Notes: generated by a model from the letters alone, not told the origin. 64,000 nucleotides of DNA from Larkinella rosea (GCF_003858635.1 NZ_RQJO01000007.1:497941-561940), one strand, 5' to 3'; positions 1 to 9,078 are shown, counted from the stretch's first letter. Made by a program: numbers and translations.

Positions 1-1
1 C

Positions 2-1045
2 GACCGGAAAATTATGGATTCCGGCGAATTGCAAAAACTGATCGATGAAGATGGCGTACGCGGCATTACATCGAACCCGGCCATTTTCGAGAAAGCCATC
101 AGCAGCAGTTCCGATTACGATGAGGACATCAAAAAACTGGCGAAAGAGGACAAAAGCAACGAGGATATTTTTTACGGTCTGGCCGTCAGCGACATTCAGC
201 GGGCAGCCGATCTTTTCAAACCGGTTTTTGAGGAGGAGGTTCGGGGAGCCGACGGTTACGTGAGCCTGGAAGTGTCGCCGTTTCTGGCGCTCGATACCGA
301 AGGCACGATCAATCAGGCGCGGGAACTCTGGAAAGCCGTGGATCGCGAAAATGTGATGATCAAAATTCCCGGAACCGCTCCCGGTTTGCCCGCCATTCAA
401 ACCGCCATCAGCGAAGGCATCAACATCAACGTCACGCTGCTGTTTGGCCTGGATCGCTACGAAGCGGTGACGGATGCCTATATTTCCGGACTGGAAGCCC
501 GCGCAGCGGCTGGACAGCCGATCGACGGTATTGCCTCGGTGGCGAGTTTCTTCCTGAGTCGCATCGACGTCATGGTGGACCCGATTCTGGACGAAAAAGG
601 ATTGCCCGAACTGAAAGCGCAGGTAGCCATTGCTTCGGCGCGCAAAGCGTACGAAATCTACAAACGCGTGTTCAGCAGCGAGCGGTTTGCCAAACTGAAG
701 GAAAAAGGCGCAAAACCGCAGCGGTTATTGTGGGCCAGCACGAGCAGCAAAAACCCGGCGATTCCGGATACGAAATACGTCGAAGAACTGATTGGACCCA
801 ATACCGTCGATACGATTCCGATGGAAACGCTGGTGGCATTTCGGGATCATGGTGTGGCCGAAAACCGTCTGGAAAATGACCTGGATCAGGCCACTTCGAC
901 CCTGGAAAAACTGAAATCGGCGGGCATCGACATCGACCAGATTACGCAAAAGCTGGAAGACGAAGGCATCGACAAGTTCAATAAACCGTACGAAAAACTG
1001 CTGGCGGCCATCGAAACGCAGAAAAAAACGCTCGAAACCGCCTGA
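2..1045 (+). CDS. tal: Transaldolase, 5'-truncated by the window edge
   Basis: Transaldolase moves a dihydroxyacetone unit between sugar phosphates in the non-oxidative pentose phosphate branch, in the cytoplasm, through a Schiff base on lysine. The frame is open from the window edge and reads DRKIMDSGEL before the conserved block SNPAIFEKAI. The ATG at 14 is therefore an internal methionine, and roughly the first 20 residues lie outside the window. The Schiff-base lysine is the one in NVMIKIPGT (codon at 362-364), followed by NVTLLFGLDRY. The visible length of about 347 residues fits the long transaldolase class. It is the first visible gene of a five-gene operon and lies 3 bases upstream of the HAD gene. 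The family call is secure. Confidence 0.95.
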   Translation, partial: DRKIMDSGELQKLIDEDGVRGITSNPAIFEKAISSSSDYDEDIKKLAKEDKSNEDIFYGLAVSDIQRAADLFKPVFEEEVRGADGYVSLEVSPFLALDTEGTINQARELWKAVDRENVMIKIPGTAPGLPAIQTAISEGININVTLLFGLDRYEAVTDAYISGLEARAAAGQPIDGIASVASFFLSRIDVMVDPILDEKGLPELKAQVAIASARKAYEIYKRVFSSERFAKLKEKGAKPQRLLWASTSSKNPAIPDTKYVEELIGPNTVDTIPMETLVAFRDHGVAENRLENDLDQATSTLEKLKSAGIDIDQITQKLEDEGIDKFNKPYEKLLAAIETQKKTLETA

Positions 1046-1048
1046 AAA

Positions 1049-1705
1049 ATGGATTTGGCTCCGCTCAAAATACTTTTTCTGGATGTCGGTGGGGTGCTCC
1101 TGACCAACGGTTGGGGGCACGAATCCCGGCAAAAAGCGGCCGAAGAATTTGGCTTCGATTACCTGGAAATGGATGTGTTGCACGATTTTATGTTCAACAC
1201 CTACGAGATTGGCCGGATTACGCTCGATGAATACCTGGACACGGTGGTCTTCAATCAACCGCGCGATTTTACGCGGGAAGATTTCAAGGCGTTTATGTTC
1301 GCCCAATCGCTGGAACTGCCCGAAATGCTGCAATGGCTGATCGCGTGGAAAAATGAAAACCGGAATATTCGGATCATTTCCATCAACAACGAAGGACGGG
1401 AACTGAACGAATACCGCATCAAAAAATACAAGCTTCACCGCTGTTTCGACGCCTTCATTTCGTCCTGCGAAGTGGGCATGCGCAAACCGGACCCCGGTAT
1501 TTTCCGGCTGGCGATGGGCGTTGCGCAGGCGCGTCCGGAACAATGTGTGTATTTCGACGATCGGGTCATGCTGGTCGAAGCCGCCCGCAAACTGGGCATC
1601 AATGCCATTCAGCATCAGGGGTTTGAATCGACCAAAGCCGTTCTGGAAAAGCTTAAAAACCAACCGATAAACTTGCACGAGTTCAATGACAGAAGCTACG
1701 TATAA
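1049..1705 (+). CDS. HAD-superfamily hydrolase (sugar-phosphate phosphatase-like)
   Basis: This is a 218-residue haloacid dehalogenase-type hydrolase, probably a cytoplasmic phosphatase acting on a small phosphate ester. Motif I reads LFLDVGGVLL near residue 12. The nucleophilic Asp is kept, but the second Asp of the usual DxD is Gly, as in the YihX/epoxide-hydrolase-like branch. Motif IV is the Asp pair in YFDDRVM near residue 171. It starts 3 bases after the transaldolase stop and its last 20 bases overlap gnd, so translation is probably coupled. Its place inside the pentose phosphate operon suggests a sugar-phosphate or 6-phosphogluconate-related clean-up role. That is inference; the substrate cannot be read from sequence. 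Confidence 0.85.
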   Translation: MDLAPLKILFLDVGGVLLTNGWGHESRQKAAEEFGFDYLEMDVLHDFMFNTYEIGRITLDEYLDTVVFNQPRDFTREDFKAFMFAQSLELPEMLQWLIAWKNENRNIRIISINNEGRELNEYRIKKYKLHRCFDAFISSCEVGMRKPDPGIFRLAMGVAQARPEQCVYFDDRVMLVEAARKLGINAIQHQGFESTKAVLEKLKNQPINLHEFNDRSYV

Positions 1706-3113
1706 TTTTGGAATGATCGGCCTCGGTACGATGGGCCGCAACCTGCTGCTGAACATGGCCGACCACGGTTTTCCGGTCGCCGGTTACGACATCAATCCCG
1801 ATCAGGTCGCCGGTTTTGAAAAGGAAGGCGAAGGAAAACCGGTCAAAGGGTTTACCGATCTAAAAGCCATGACGCAGAGCCTGACCAAACCGCGGGCCAT
1901 CATGATGCTCGTTCCGGCCGGAAAACCGGTCGATAGCGTGATCGATAATTTGCTGCCATTGCTCGAACCCGGCGACATCATCATCGACGGCGGAAATTCC
2001 CACTTTACCGATACGGTTATTCGGGATAAGTTTCTGGATTCCAAAGGGTTTCATTTTTTCGGCATGGGGATTTCCGGTGGCGAAGAAGGCGCCCGCAAGG
2101 GGCCGAGCATGATGCCGGGGGGCGATAAGGCGGCTTATTTGACCCTGAAACCGATTTTCGACGCCATTGCCGCCAAAGTCGACGGCGTACCCTGTGTGAC
2201 CTACATTGGGCCGGGCGCAGCGGGACACTTCGTGAAAATGGTGCACAACGGCATCGAATACGGCTTGATGCAACTCATTGCCGAAACCTACGAAGTGCTG
2301 CGCAAAGGCCTTCAACTCAACACGGGCGAACTGCACGCGCTTTTTGCCGAGTGGAACGAAGGCCGGTTGCAGTCGTTTCTGATTGAGGTAACGCGCGATA
2401 TTTTTGGTTTTAAAGAACCGGGCTCCGATCAATACCTGCTCGATCGCATTAAAGATCAGGCGAAATCGAAGGGAACCGGCAAATGGACGTCGCAGGTGGC
2501 GATGGATTTGGAAGTGCCCATTCCAACCATCGATACGGCGGTGGCCATGCGCGATCTTTCCAAATACAAAGTGCTGCGAACCAAAGCTGCCAAAGTATAC
2601 GACGAACCGATTGCCGTGTTGAATGTCGACAAGGCAGAATTCCTGAAAACCGTCGAGCAGGCGCTTTATTTCAGCACCATTCTGACGTACGCACAAGGGC
2701 TGGACCTGCTCTATCGGTCTTCGATTGCCTACGGTTATCAGCTCAATCTGGCCGAAATCTCGAAGATCTGGCGGGGCGGATGCATCATCCGGGCCACTTT
2801 TTTAAATGATATTTTTAATGCCTACGAAAAAGCGCCGAGTCTGGAGCATTTGCTGCTCGATGAGTCGGTTGCTGATTTGGTCAATGGAAGTGTTGCGGGC
2901 ATGCGGTCGGTCGTTTCTCAGGCGGTTTCGGCGGGGATCGCCCTTCCGGCTTTTGCTTCCACACTGACGTATTTTGATGCGTTCCGCAGCGAAAATATGC
3001 CTTCCAATCTCATTCAGGCCCAACGTGATTATTTTGGAGCACATACATACGAACTAATTGGTAAAGACGGCGTTTTCCACACCCACTGGACGCCACTACC
3101 CGGTAAACCATGA
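1686..3113 (+). CDS. gnd: 6-phosphogluconate dehydrogenase, decarboxylating
   Basis: This cytoplasmic enzyme oxidises and decarboxylates 6-phosphogluconate to ribulose 5-phosphate with NADP+. The N-terminal Rossmann domain carries GLGTMGRN at residues 12-19. The catalytic block HFVKMVHNGIEY (Lys as general base) lies around residues 180-195, followed by the all-alpha dimer domain. At 475 residues it is the long form of the family. The start overlaps the HAD gene by 20 bases, and the stop overlaps the zwf start as ATGA. The run gnd, zwf, pgl is in the reverse of reaction order but forms a complete oxidative branch. No operon-internal promoter is visible. Confidence 0.97.
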   Translation: MTEATYNFGMIGLGTMGRNLLLNMADHGFPVAGYDINPDQVAGFEKEGEGKPVKGFTDLKAMTQSLTKPRAIMMLVPAGKPVDSVIDNLLPLLEPGDIIIDGGNSHFTDTVIRDKFLDSKGFHFFGMGISGGEEGARKGPSMMPGGDKAAYLTLKPIFDAIAAKVDGVPCVTYIGPGAAGHFVKMVHNGIEYGLMQLIAETYEVLRKGLQLNTGELHALFAEWNEGRLQSFLIEVTRDIFGFKEPGSDQYLLDRIKDQAKSKGTGKWTSQVAMDLEVPIPTIDTAVAMRDLSKYKVLRTKAAKVYDEPIAVLNVDKAEFLKTVEQALYFSTILTYAQGLDLLYRSSIAYGYQLNLAEISKIWRGGCIIRATFLNDIFNAYEKAPSLEHLLLDESVADLVNGSVAGMRSVVSQAVSAGIALPAFASTLTYFDAFRSENMPSNLIQAQRDYFGAHTYELIGKDGVFHTHWTPLPGKP

Positions 3114-4627
3114 AATCAACCAGTCAACCTCAGCCTACCGTATTTATTATTTTTGGTGGAACCGGCGATCTGGCCTGGCGCAAGCTGGCTCCGGCCTTGT
3201 ATAATTTATATTTAGACGGCTGGATGCCCGACCATTTTTCGATCATCGGAACCGGTCGCACGAAACTCAGCGATGAGGAGTTTCGGGAAAAATTGCTGGA
3301 AGGAATCAACCTGTTTTCGCGGAGCGGAAAAGCCAAAAAAGAGCAGTGGGAAACGTTCAGCAAAAACATTTATTACCAGGTTTCGGATCTGAACGATAGC
3401 AAAACGTACCAGGAATTAGGCTCCCGGATTGAATCGTACGAAACCGCCTGGAACGAGAAAGCCGACCTGATCTATTACCTCGCGGTTTCGCCGAATTTCT
3501 TCCCGATCATTGCGGATAATATCGCCAAAAAATGCCCGGAAGCCGGTTTGGATCGTACCCGCATCGTGATTGAAAAACCGTTCGGACACGATCTGGAATC
3601 GGCCAAAGCCTTGAATAAACAGTTGCAGGGTATTTTTGACGAAAAACAAATCTATCGGATCGACCATTATCTGGGCAAGGAAACCGTACAGAACATCATG
3701 GCGTTCCGGTTTGCCAACGCCCTGCTCGAGCCGATCTGGAACCGCAACTACATCGATCACGTCCAGATTTCGGTCACCGAACAACTGGGCGTGGAAGACC
3801 GGGGTGGTTACTACGATGGAGCCGGGGCGATGCGCGACATGGTGCAGAACCACATTTTGCAGTTGCTGTGTCTGATTGCGATGGAACCACCGATCAATCT
3901 GGACGCCGACGAAATCCGGAATCGCCGGGTCGATGTGCTCAAATCGATGCGCCGGTTCGACGCCGATGCGATCCGGTTTTCGGCCGTTCGCGGGCAATAC
4001 GGCCACGGCTGGATCGAGGGCAAGGAAGTTCCTGGCTACCGCGATGAGCCCGAAGTGAATCCCGAATCCAACACCGAAACCTTTGCCGCCGTCAAGTTTT
4101 TTGTCGATAACTGGCGCTGGCAGGATGTTCCGTTTTACCTCCGGACCGGCAAGCACCTGAGTCAATCGGCCTCGGTGATTTCGATTCAGTTCAAGAACAT
4201 TCCGCACTCGATTTTTCCGCCCGAAGCTGCCGAAAACTGGCAGCAAAACCGCCTGGTTTTCAGTATTCAGCCCGAAATGAGCATTCGAATGCAGATGCAG
4301 GCCAAGCGGCCCGGCCTGGACATGACGCTGAATCCGGTGGATCTGGTGTTCGATTACAGCGGAACTTACCACGGAAAACCGCCCGAAGCGTACGAAACGC
4401 TGCTGCTCGACACGATGCTGGGCGACCAGACGCTGTTCATGCGGAGCGATCAGGTGGAAGCCGCCTGGGATTTGATCATGCCGATTCTGCACGCCTGGGA
4501 AAGCAAAAAAAGCCTGAGTTTTCCGAATTACCCCGCCGGCTCCTGGGGCCCGGAGAACGCCGAAGCACTCATTGCGCAGGACGGTTTTCACTGGTTTACA
4601 CTGCCGCTTAACGGAAAACACGGATGA
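3110..4627 (+). CDS. zwf: Glucose-6-phosphate 1-dehydrogenase
   Basis: This enzyme oxidises glucose 6-phosphate to 6-phosphogluconolactone and makes NADPH, the entry step of the oxidative pentose phosphate pathway. The nucleotide site GGTGDLAWRKL lies at residues 15-25, and the family signature RIDHYLGKE, with catalytic His and Lys, lies near residue 185. EKPFGHDL precedes it. The length of 505 residues is normal. Both ends overlap neighbours by four bases (ATGA with gnd and with pgl), which indicates one transcript with coupled translation. Nothing is unusual in the coding sequence. Confidence 0.98.
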   Translation: MKSTSQPQPTVFIIFGGTGDLAWRKLAPALYNLYLDGWMPDHFSIIGTGRTKLSDEEFREKLLEGINLFSRSGKAKKEQWETFSKNIYYQVSDLNDSKTYQELGSRIESYETAWNEKADLIYYLAVSPNFFPIIADNIAKKCPEAGLDRTRIVIEKPFGHDLESAKALNKQLQGIFDEKQIYRIDHYLGKETVQNIMAFRFANALLEPIWNRNYIDHVQISVTEQLGVEDRGGYYDGAGAMRDMVQNHILQLLCLIAMEPPINLDADEIRNRRVDVLKSMRRFDADAIRFSAVRGQYGHGWIEGKEVPGYRDEPEVNPESNTETFAAVKFFVDNWRWQDVPFYLRTGKHLSQSASVISIQFKNIPHSIFPPEAAENWQQNRLVFSIQPEMSIRMQMQAKRPGLDMTLNPVDLVFDYSGTYHGKPPEAYETLLLDTMLGDQTLFMRSDQVEAAWDLIMPILHAWESKKSLSFPNYPAGSWGPENAEALIAQDGFHWFTLPLNGKHG

Positions 4628-5352
4628 GTCAGCCCAGTCTGCATATTTTTGAAACGGCCGACGCCACGGTGATGGCGTTGGCCGACTTTTTTGTCCGAAC
4701 CGCCAGGGAATCGATTGCCGAAACCGGGCGGTTTTCCGTCGCCCTTTCGGGTGGCAGTTCGCCCAAAAAACTGTATGAATTGCTTGCTACACCCGAATAC
4801 AGCACGCAGGTGAATTGGGAAAAGGTCGATTTTTTCTTTGGCGATGAACGCTACGTTCCCGCTGACGACCCGGACAGCAACGCGCTGATGGTGAAAAAAG
4901 CCTTATTCGATCCGCTTCGGATTCCGGAATCGAACATTTTTACCGTGGATACGCGCCTATCGCCCGATGAAGCCGCCGGAAAATATACCGAAGCGATTCG
5001 AAAACGGTACCAGGCCGAGCAGGTTCGTTTCGATCTGGTTTTGCTGGGTTTGGGCGACAATTCGCACACGGCTTCGCTGTTTCCGCACACACCCATTCTT
5101 CACGACACCTCCGTTTCTGTCAAGGCGGTTTTTCTGTCGGATCAGAACGTTTACCGCATTTCGATGACGGCCCCGCTCATCAATCTGGCGCACCATCTGG
5201 CGTTTCTGGTTTACGGAAAAGGCAAAGCCGAAGCCGTTGCATCCGTCTTGAACGGTGCCGAAGAAATCGAAAACCACCCCGCCCAACTCATCCGGGCCGC
5301 CGAAGGCGATGTGCACTGGTTTTTGGACAAACCGGCCGCATCGCAAATTTGA
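4624..5352 (+). CDS. pgl: 6-phosphogluconolactonase
   Basis: This is a DevB/Pgl-type lactonase that hydrolyses 6-phosphogluconolactone to 6-phosphogluconate, between Zwf and Gnd in the pathway. At 242 residues it has the usual length. ALSGGSSPKKLYELL is the phosphate-binding loop region, FFGDERYVP follows, and the C-terminal half carries LGLGDNSHTASLFPHT. That last block matches the family's GMGxDGHTASLFP block with Asn-Ser in place of Asp-Gly. The start overlaps zwf as ATGA. It is the last gene of the operon and is followed by a strong hairpin at 5374-5431. Confidence 0.96.
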   Translation: MSQPSLHIFETADATVMALADFFVRTARESIAETGRFSVALSGGSSPKKLYELLATPEYSTQVNWEKVDFFFGDERYVPADDPDSNALMVKKALFDPLRIPESNIFTVDTRLSPDEAAGKYTEAIRKRYQAEQVRFDLVLLGLGDNSHTASLFPHTPILHDTSVSVKAVFLSDQNVYRISMTAPLINLAHHLAFLVYGKGKAEAVASVLNGAEEIENHPAQLIRAAEGDVHWFLDKPAASQI

Positions 5353-5373
5353 ATGGTTTTAAATGCTTAAAAA

Positions 5374-5431
5374 GGTTAAAAATGGTTGGCTGACGCGTTC
5401 ACAAGCGTGCGTCAGCCAACCATTTTTAACC
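5374..5431. repeat. Long intergenic hairpin with GGCTGACGC core (probable terminator)
   Basis: Perfect 23-base arms lie at 5374-5396 and 5409-5431 around a 12-base loop. The loop-proximal nine bases of the left arm are GGCTGACGC. Outside the perfect arms the flanks (about 5351-5373 and 5432-5450) continue as imperfect inverted copies made of AAATGGTT-like words. It follows pgl and precedes the SDR gene, both on the plus strand, so it can end the pentose phosphate transcript. It belongs to a set of hairpins with the same core found elsewhere in the window. Confidence 0.85.
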
Positions 5432-5477
5432 ATTTAGCCATTCAACCTTAAATTTATTTCTGAGCTTTTCAACAAAC

Positions 5478-5528
5478 CAACTTTGAGCGTTTCAACAAAG
5501 TTGACCGCGTCTTTTGTGCCGACCTTTG
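5478..5528 (+). promoter_or_regulatory. Possible promoter and operator upstream of the first SDR
   Basis: CAACTTTG at 5478-5485 and CAAAGTTG at 5496-5503 form a perfect 8-base inverted repeat with a 10-base spacer. The right half-site ends in TTG, and 17 bases further on GACCTTTG (5521-5528) matches seven of eight positions of the Bacteroidota -7 box TAnnTTTG. The ATG of the SDR gene follows at 5550. The layout fits a promoter with an operator over its -33 box, possibly bound by the AraC-type regulator encoded two genes downstream. This is inferred from pattern only. Confidence 0.35.
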
Positions 5529-5549
5529 TCGCAACTAAAAACAAAGGCA

Positions 5550-6431
5550 ATGACAAAAGTTTGGTTTATTACCGGAAGCTCCCGCGGATTGGGACGCCGT
5601 TTGACGGAAGCGGTTTTAGCAAAAGGCGATCGGGTGGCGGCCACGGCCCGCAAGCCCCAAACACTCGACGATCTGGTTGCAAAATACCCCGATCAGATTT
5701 ATCCCATCAAATTGGATGTGACTCAGTATGAGCAGGTTCATCAGGCCATTGGAGACGCTGTTGCGCATTTTGGACGGATAGATGTCTTGGTGAACAATGC
5801 CGGTTTTGGCATTATCGGCGCTGCCGAAGCCTTTACGGCGGAGCAGGTGCGGAGCCAGTTGGAAACAAATTTGTACGCACCAATTGAAATCACCCGGGCG
5901 GTTTTGCCCCAGATGCGCAAGCAGCGTTCGGGTCGGATCTTGCAGATTAGCTCCATTGGTGGGCGCGTTGGAAATTCGGGATTGACGATGTATCAGGCCG
6001 CTAAATTTGGTCTGGGCGGTTTTAGTGAGGCTCTTGCCAAAGAAGTTGCTCCCCTCGGCATTCACGTTACAAGTGTCGAACCCGGCGGTTTTCGGACCGA
6101 TTGGGCGGGCGATTCCATGACGTATGCCTTACACGTCGAAGGCTACGAAACGACCGTCGATCAACGGGTCGATTACATTCAGGGCGGCCATTTTGTGCCG
6201 GTCGGCGATCCCGAAAAAGCGGCTCAAGTGATGGTCGAGCTGGTGGAACATCCCGAACCGCCGGTGCATTTGGTGTTGGGCAGCGAAGCCGTCGGTATTC
6301 TCAAACACGCTGATGCCGAACGGCAGGCAGAGTTCGAAAAATGGATTCCGGTCAGCCTGTCAACCGATCACGACCAATCGGAGAATTTCTTTGCTACTTC
6401 CCTGGGACAAACCATTTTAAACGAAAAGTAA
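5550..6431 (+). CDS. Short-chain dehydrogenase/reductase
   Basis: This is a classical SDR, an NAD(P)-dependent oxidoreductase of a small alcohol or ketone, of about 293 residues. The cofactor motif TGSSRGLG lies at residues 8-15, NNAGFG is present, and the catalytic Ser and YxxxK appear as ISSIGG and YQAAK. I chose the ATG at 5550, which puts the Rossmann motif at the usual distance; an upstream in-frame start at 5514 would add 12 residues that match nothing. The next gene is a second SDR 22 bases downstream, and an AraC regulator follows. SDR pairs beside an AraC regulator are common in this phylum. The substrate is unknown. Confidence 0.92.
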   Translation: MTKVWFITGSSRGLGRRLTEAVLAKGDRVAATARKPQTLDDLVAKYPDQIYPIKLDVTQYEQVHQAIGDAVAHFGRIDVLVNNAGFGIIGAAEAFTAEQVRSQLETNLYAPIEITRAVLPQMRKQRSGRILQISSIGGRVGNSGLTMYQAAKFGLGGFSEALAKEVAPLGIHVTSVEPGGFRTDWAGDSMTYALHVEGYETTVDQRVDYIQGGHFVPVGDPEKAAQVMVELVEHPEPPVHLVLGSEAVGILKHADAERQAEFEKWIPVSLSTDHDQSENFFATSLGQTILNEK

Positions 6432-6453
6432 AATCACACCAACCAGAATTAAC

Positions 6454-7302
6454 ATGTCGATCTTGAATAAAACCATCCTGATTACCGGGGCATCTTCCGG
6501 TATTGGAAAAGCGGCTGCGCTGAAGTTTGCGGCTGAGGGCTGGAACGTCATCGCAACGATGCGGAATCCGGAAAAAGTGGAGGGATTAGCCACTTTAAAA
6601 AATGCATTGATTACTGAACTGGACGTGCAAAAACCAGATACGATTGAGTCGGCTATTCAGGCAGGAATGGATCGTTTCGGGAAAATAGATGCGGTTATTA
6701 ATAATGCAGGTTACGGACAAAATGGAATCTTCGAAGCCACGAAGCCGGAGCAAATTTACCAACAGTTTGATGTCAATGTGTTTGGCGTAATGAACGTGAT
6801 TCGAGCGTTGCTTCCGCATTTTCGTCGGCAGAAATCCGGTTTGATTCTGAACATCAGCTCGGGTGCCGGGCGGTTTACATTGCCGCTGATTTCTTTATAT
6901 TCAGCTTCTAAATTTGCGCTGGAAGGTTTTTCGGAATCGCTGTCGTTTGAATTGGCACCTTTGAATATTAGGGTAAAAATCATTGAACCGGGCGGTACGG
7001 AAACGAATTTTAGTAACGTAACCCGTGAGCAATTTGCCCATGACCCGGCATTGACTGATTACAATGATTTCATCGAAGCTTCGGGACAGCTATTTACAGA
7101 ACTGATTGCCCATCGGTTGGTGTCGGCCGGCGAGGTGGCGGATGTAATTTATGCCGCAGCAACGGATGATTCGACCACTTTACGTTATGTAGTTGGTAAT
7201 GAAGATTTTAAAAAGAGACTCGCGGCCAGGGCTACACTACCTGATCAGGAGTATATCGACTTCATCCGTTCGGGTTACGCTAAATTTTTGCCAGCAAATT
7301 GA
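6454..7302 (+). CDS. Short-chain dehydrogenase/reductase, second of a pair
   Basis: This is a 282-residue classical SDR with TGASSGIGKA near residue 11, NNAGYG near residue 88, ISSGAG and the catalytic YSASK. It is a paralogue-like neighbour of the SDR that ends 22 bases upstream, although the two proteins differ clearly outside the motifs. The base composition is lower in GC and richer in AT-ending codons than the preceding gene, and the same is true of the AraC gene that follows. That may mean this pair has a separate history. The pair probably acts on related substrates, and the reaction is unknown. Confidence 0.92.
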   Translation: MSILNKTILITGASSGIGKAAALKFAAEGWNVIATMRNPEKVEGLATLKNALITELDVQKPDTIESAIQAGMDRFGKIDAVINNAGYGQNGIFEATKPEQIYQQFDVNVFGVMNVIRALLPHFRRQKSGLILNISSGAGRFTLPLISLYSASKFALEGFSESLSFELAPLNIRVKIIEPGGTETNFSNVTREQFAHDPALTDYNDFIEASGQLFTELIAHRLVSAGEVADVIYAAATDDSTTLRYVVGNEDFKKRLAARATLPDQEYIDFIRSGYAKFLPAN

Positions 7303-7372
7303 TTGAATTTTGGAGCAGGGGTGTTGTACGGGCAGGTAGAACATTCCTGATTCTATTTCTACCGATTGATTT

Positions 7373-8182
7373 ATGGAAAACCGGGAAGCGGTTAAAAGTC
7401 CGCAGATTGTCTATAATTGCTATTATACGCGAAGTCGGGAAGGGGAGCAATTTATTCCCGAACATATTTTAAGTTACCAATTGGCCGGCACACTCGTTAT
7501 GAATGACGGTAACAAAGAATATTTTTTTAAGGAGGGCGATATCCGGTTTTGTAAACGGAATCACCTCGTTAAATTCATTAAAACGCCACCGGCTGATGGC
7601 GAATTTAAATCACTTTCGCTGTATCTGGATCAGGAGACCTTGCGCGATTTTAGTTTGGAATACGGCATTAAACCGGAAGAAAACAAAAACGGTGATGCGG
7701 TTTTAACCCTTAATTATAATCCGCTTTACCAAAGCTATATGAATTCACTGATGCCGTATTTGCAGGAGAGTGAAAACATACCGACAAGTCTGCAAGCATT
7801 GAAATTAAAAGAAGCAATCCTGATTCTATTGCAGGCTAATCCGGAATTAAAGAATGTCTTATTCGATTTCGCGGAACCTGGCAAAATTGATCTGGAACGG
7901 TTTATGAACAAAAATTTTCATTTTAATGTCGAATTGAAACGATTTGCGTATTTAACCGGTCGGAGTTTGGCTACTTTTAAGCGCGACTTTGAAAAAATAT
8001 TTCACTCCTCGCCCAGCCGCTGGTTGCAGCACCGCCGGTTGCAGGAAGCGTATTTCCTGATCAAGGAAAAGGGGCGGGCGCCGTCAGATGTGTACCTGGA
8101 GCTGGGGTTCGAGGATCTGTCGCATTTTTCGTTTGCCTTTAAAAAAACATACGGAATGGCTCCCTCAAAACTTCTGGCCTAA
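7373..8182 (+). CDS. AraC-family transcriptional regulator
   Basis: This is a 269-residue regulator with an N-terminal cupin-like sensory half (about residues 1-150) and a C-terminal AraC double helix-turn-helix (about residues 165-269). The second helix region contains DVYLELGFEDLSHFSFAFKK, the typical AraC signature, and the protein ends with the common GMAPSKLL motif. It is likely a local regulator of the two SDR genes upstream and perhaps of the hydrolase downstream, whose start overlaps its stop by one base. The effector is not predictable. The gene is AT-richer than most of the window. Confidence 0.92.
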   Translation: MENREAVKSPQIVYNCYYTRSREGEQFIPEHILSYQLAGTLVMNDGNKEYFFKEGDIRFCKRNHLVKFIKTPPADGEFKSLSLYLDQETLRDFSLEYGIKPEENKNGDAVLTLNYNPLYQSYMNSLMPYLQESENIPTSLQALKLKEAILILLQANPELKNVLFDFAEPGKIDLERFMNKNFHFNVELKRFAYLTGRSLATFKRDFEKIFHSSPSRWLQHRRLQEAYFLIKEKGRAPSDVYLELGFEDLSHFSFAFKKTYGMAPSKLLA

Positions 8183-9078
8183 TGTCGTTTCTCCGGTTAC
8201 TCTGGCAAATTCCTGCCGCGCTGCTCGTGCTGGCGATGCTGATTTCTCTGATCAATGAATACGCGATTGCCCGACCCAGTGAACGGATCAAAGATATTCC
8301 GTACGTAAATGCTCAATCACCGGATTTTGATGTCGAGCGGCATTTGCTCGATGTGTATGCTCCCAAACTGAAAACCGCTCAACCATTTCCGGTCGTGGTT
8401 TTTATTCATGGCGGCAATTGGGACAGCGGCAGTAAAAACCTCTATTCATTTATCGGTCGGCGGCTGGCGAAACAGGGCGTGGTGGCCGTCCTGATCAATT
8501 ACCGGCTTTCTCCGGCGGTTCGGGTGCCCGCCATGGCCGACGATTGCGCCCGGGCGGTTTTGTGGACGACGCAACACATTGGCGAATTCGGTGGCGATCC
8601 CAACCGGATTTTTGTCATGGGACATTCCGCCGGAGGTGGTCTGGCGGCTCTGGTCGCTACTGACCATCAATTGGCTGCGAAATGGCAATTGCCCGAACAG
8701 GTTATCAAAGGCGCGATTCTCGACGACGCGGCCGGTTTGGATATGTACGATTATTTGCAGAAAATGGAGTTTCCCGGTGATGAGCAATACCTGATTCCGT
8801 ACAGCCATGATTCGGCGGTCTGGCGGGCTATGTCTGCGCTGTATCAGGTCACCGCCGATAGTCCACCCATCCTGCTCTATAATGGAAGTCGCACGTATCC
8901 GGGCATTTTGAGAAGCACGCAGAAATTTCACGAACGCCTGCTGGCGCTTGGTGTGAAACACGAATTCAAAGTTCTTCAAGGCAGGAAACACGTCGGTATG
9001 GTGGCGCAATTGTATTGGCAAAACAACCTCATTTACCAGGATTTACTCAAACTTGTCGGAGCTGGAAAGCCCGAATGA
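8182..9078 (+). CDS. Alpha/beta hydrolase (carboxylesterase/lipase family), membrane-anchored
   Basis: This is a 298-residue alpha/beta hydrolase of the hormone-sensitive-lipase-like group. The oxyanion-hole motif HGGNW lies near residue 77 and the nucleophile elbow GHSAGG near residue 151. A His is present in GRKHVG near the C-terminus. The canonical acid between them is not obvious: the usual Gly-x-x-Asp position reads YNGSRTYP. The N-terminus is a hydrophobic stretch (residues 3-23) that looks like a signal anchor. The ATG overlaps the AraC stop by one base, so the gene probably belongs to the SDR/AraC operon. The substrate is unknown. Confidence 0.88.
   Translation: MSFLRLLWQIPAALLVLAMLISLINEYAIARPSERIKDIPYVNAQSPDFDVERHLLDVYAPKLKTAQPFPVVVFIHGGNWDSGSKNLYSFIGRRLAKQGVVAVLINYRLSPAVRVPAMADDCARAVLWTTQHIGEFGGDPNRIFVMGHSAGGGLAALVATDHQLAAKWQLPEQVIKGAILDDAAGLDMYDYLQKMEFPGDEQYLIPYSHDSAVWRAMSALYQVTADSPPILLYNGSRTYPGILRSTQKFHERLLALGVKHEFKVLQGRKHVGMVAQLYWQNNLIYQDLLKLVGAGKPE

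Noticed and set aside
725-1756. 343-codon minus-strand frame opposite tal and the HAD gene
   Set aside because: It lies entirely over secure genes, its translation is low in complexity and rich in Phe, Arg and His, and it matches no family. It is a mirror of the coding strand.
3416-4621. 401-codon minus-strand frame opposite zwf
   Set aside because: It is the antisense of a secure zwf gene, with no start signal or domain of its own.
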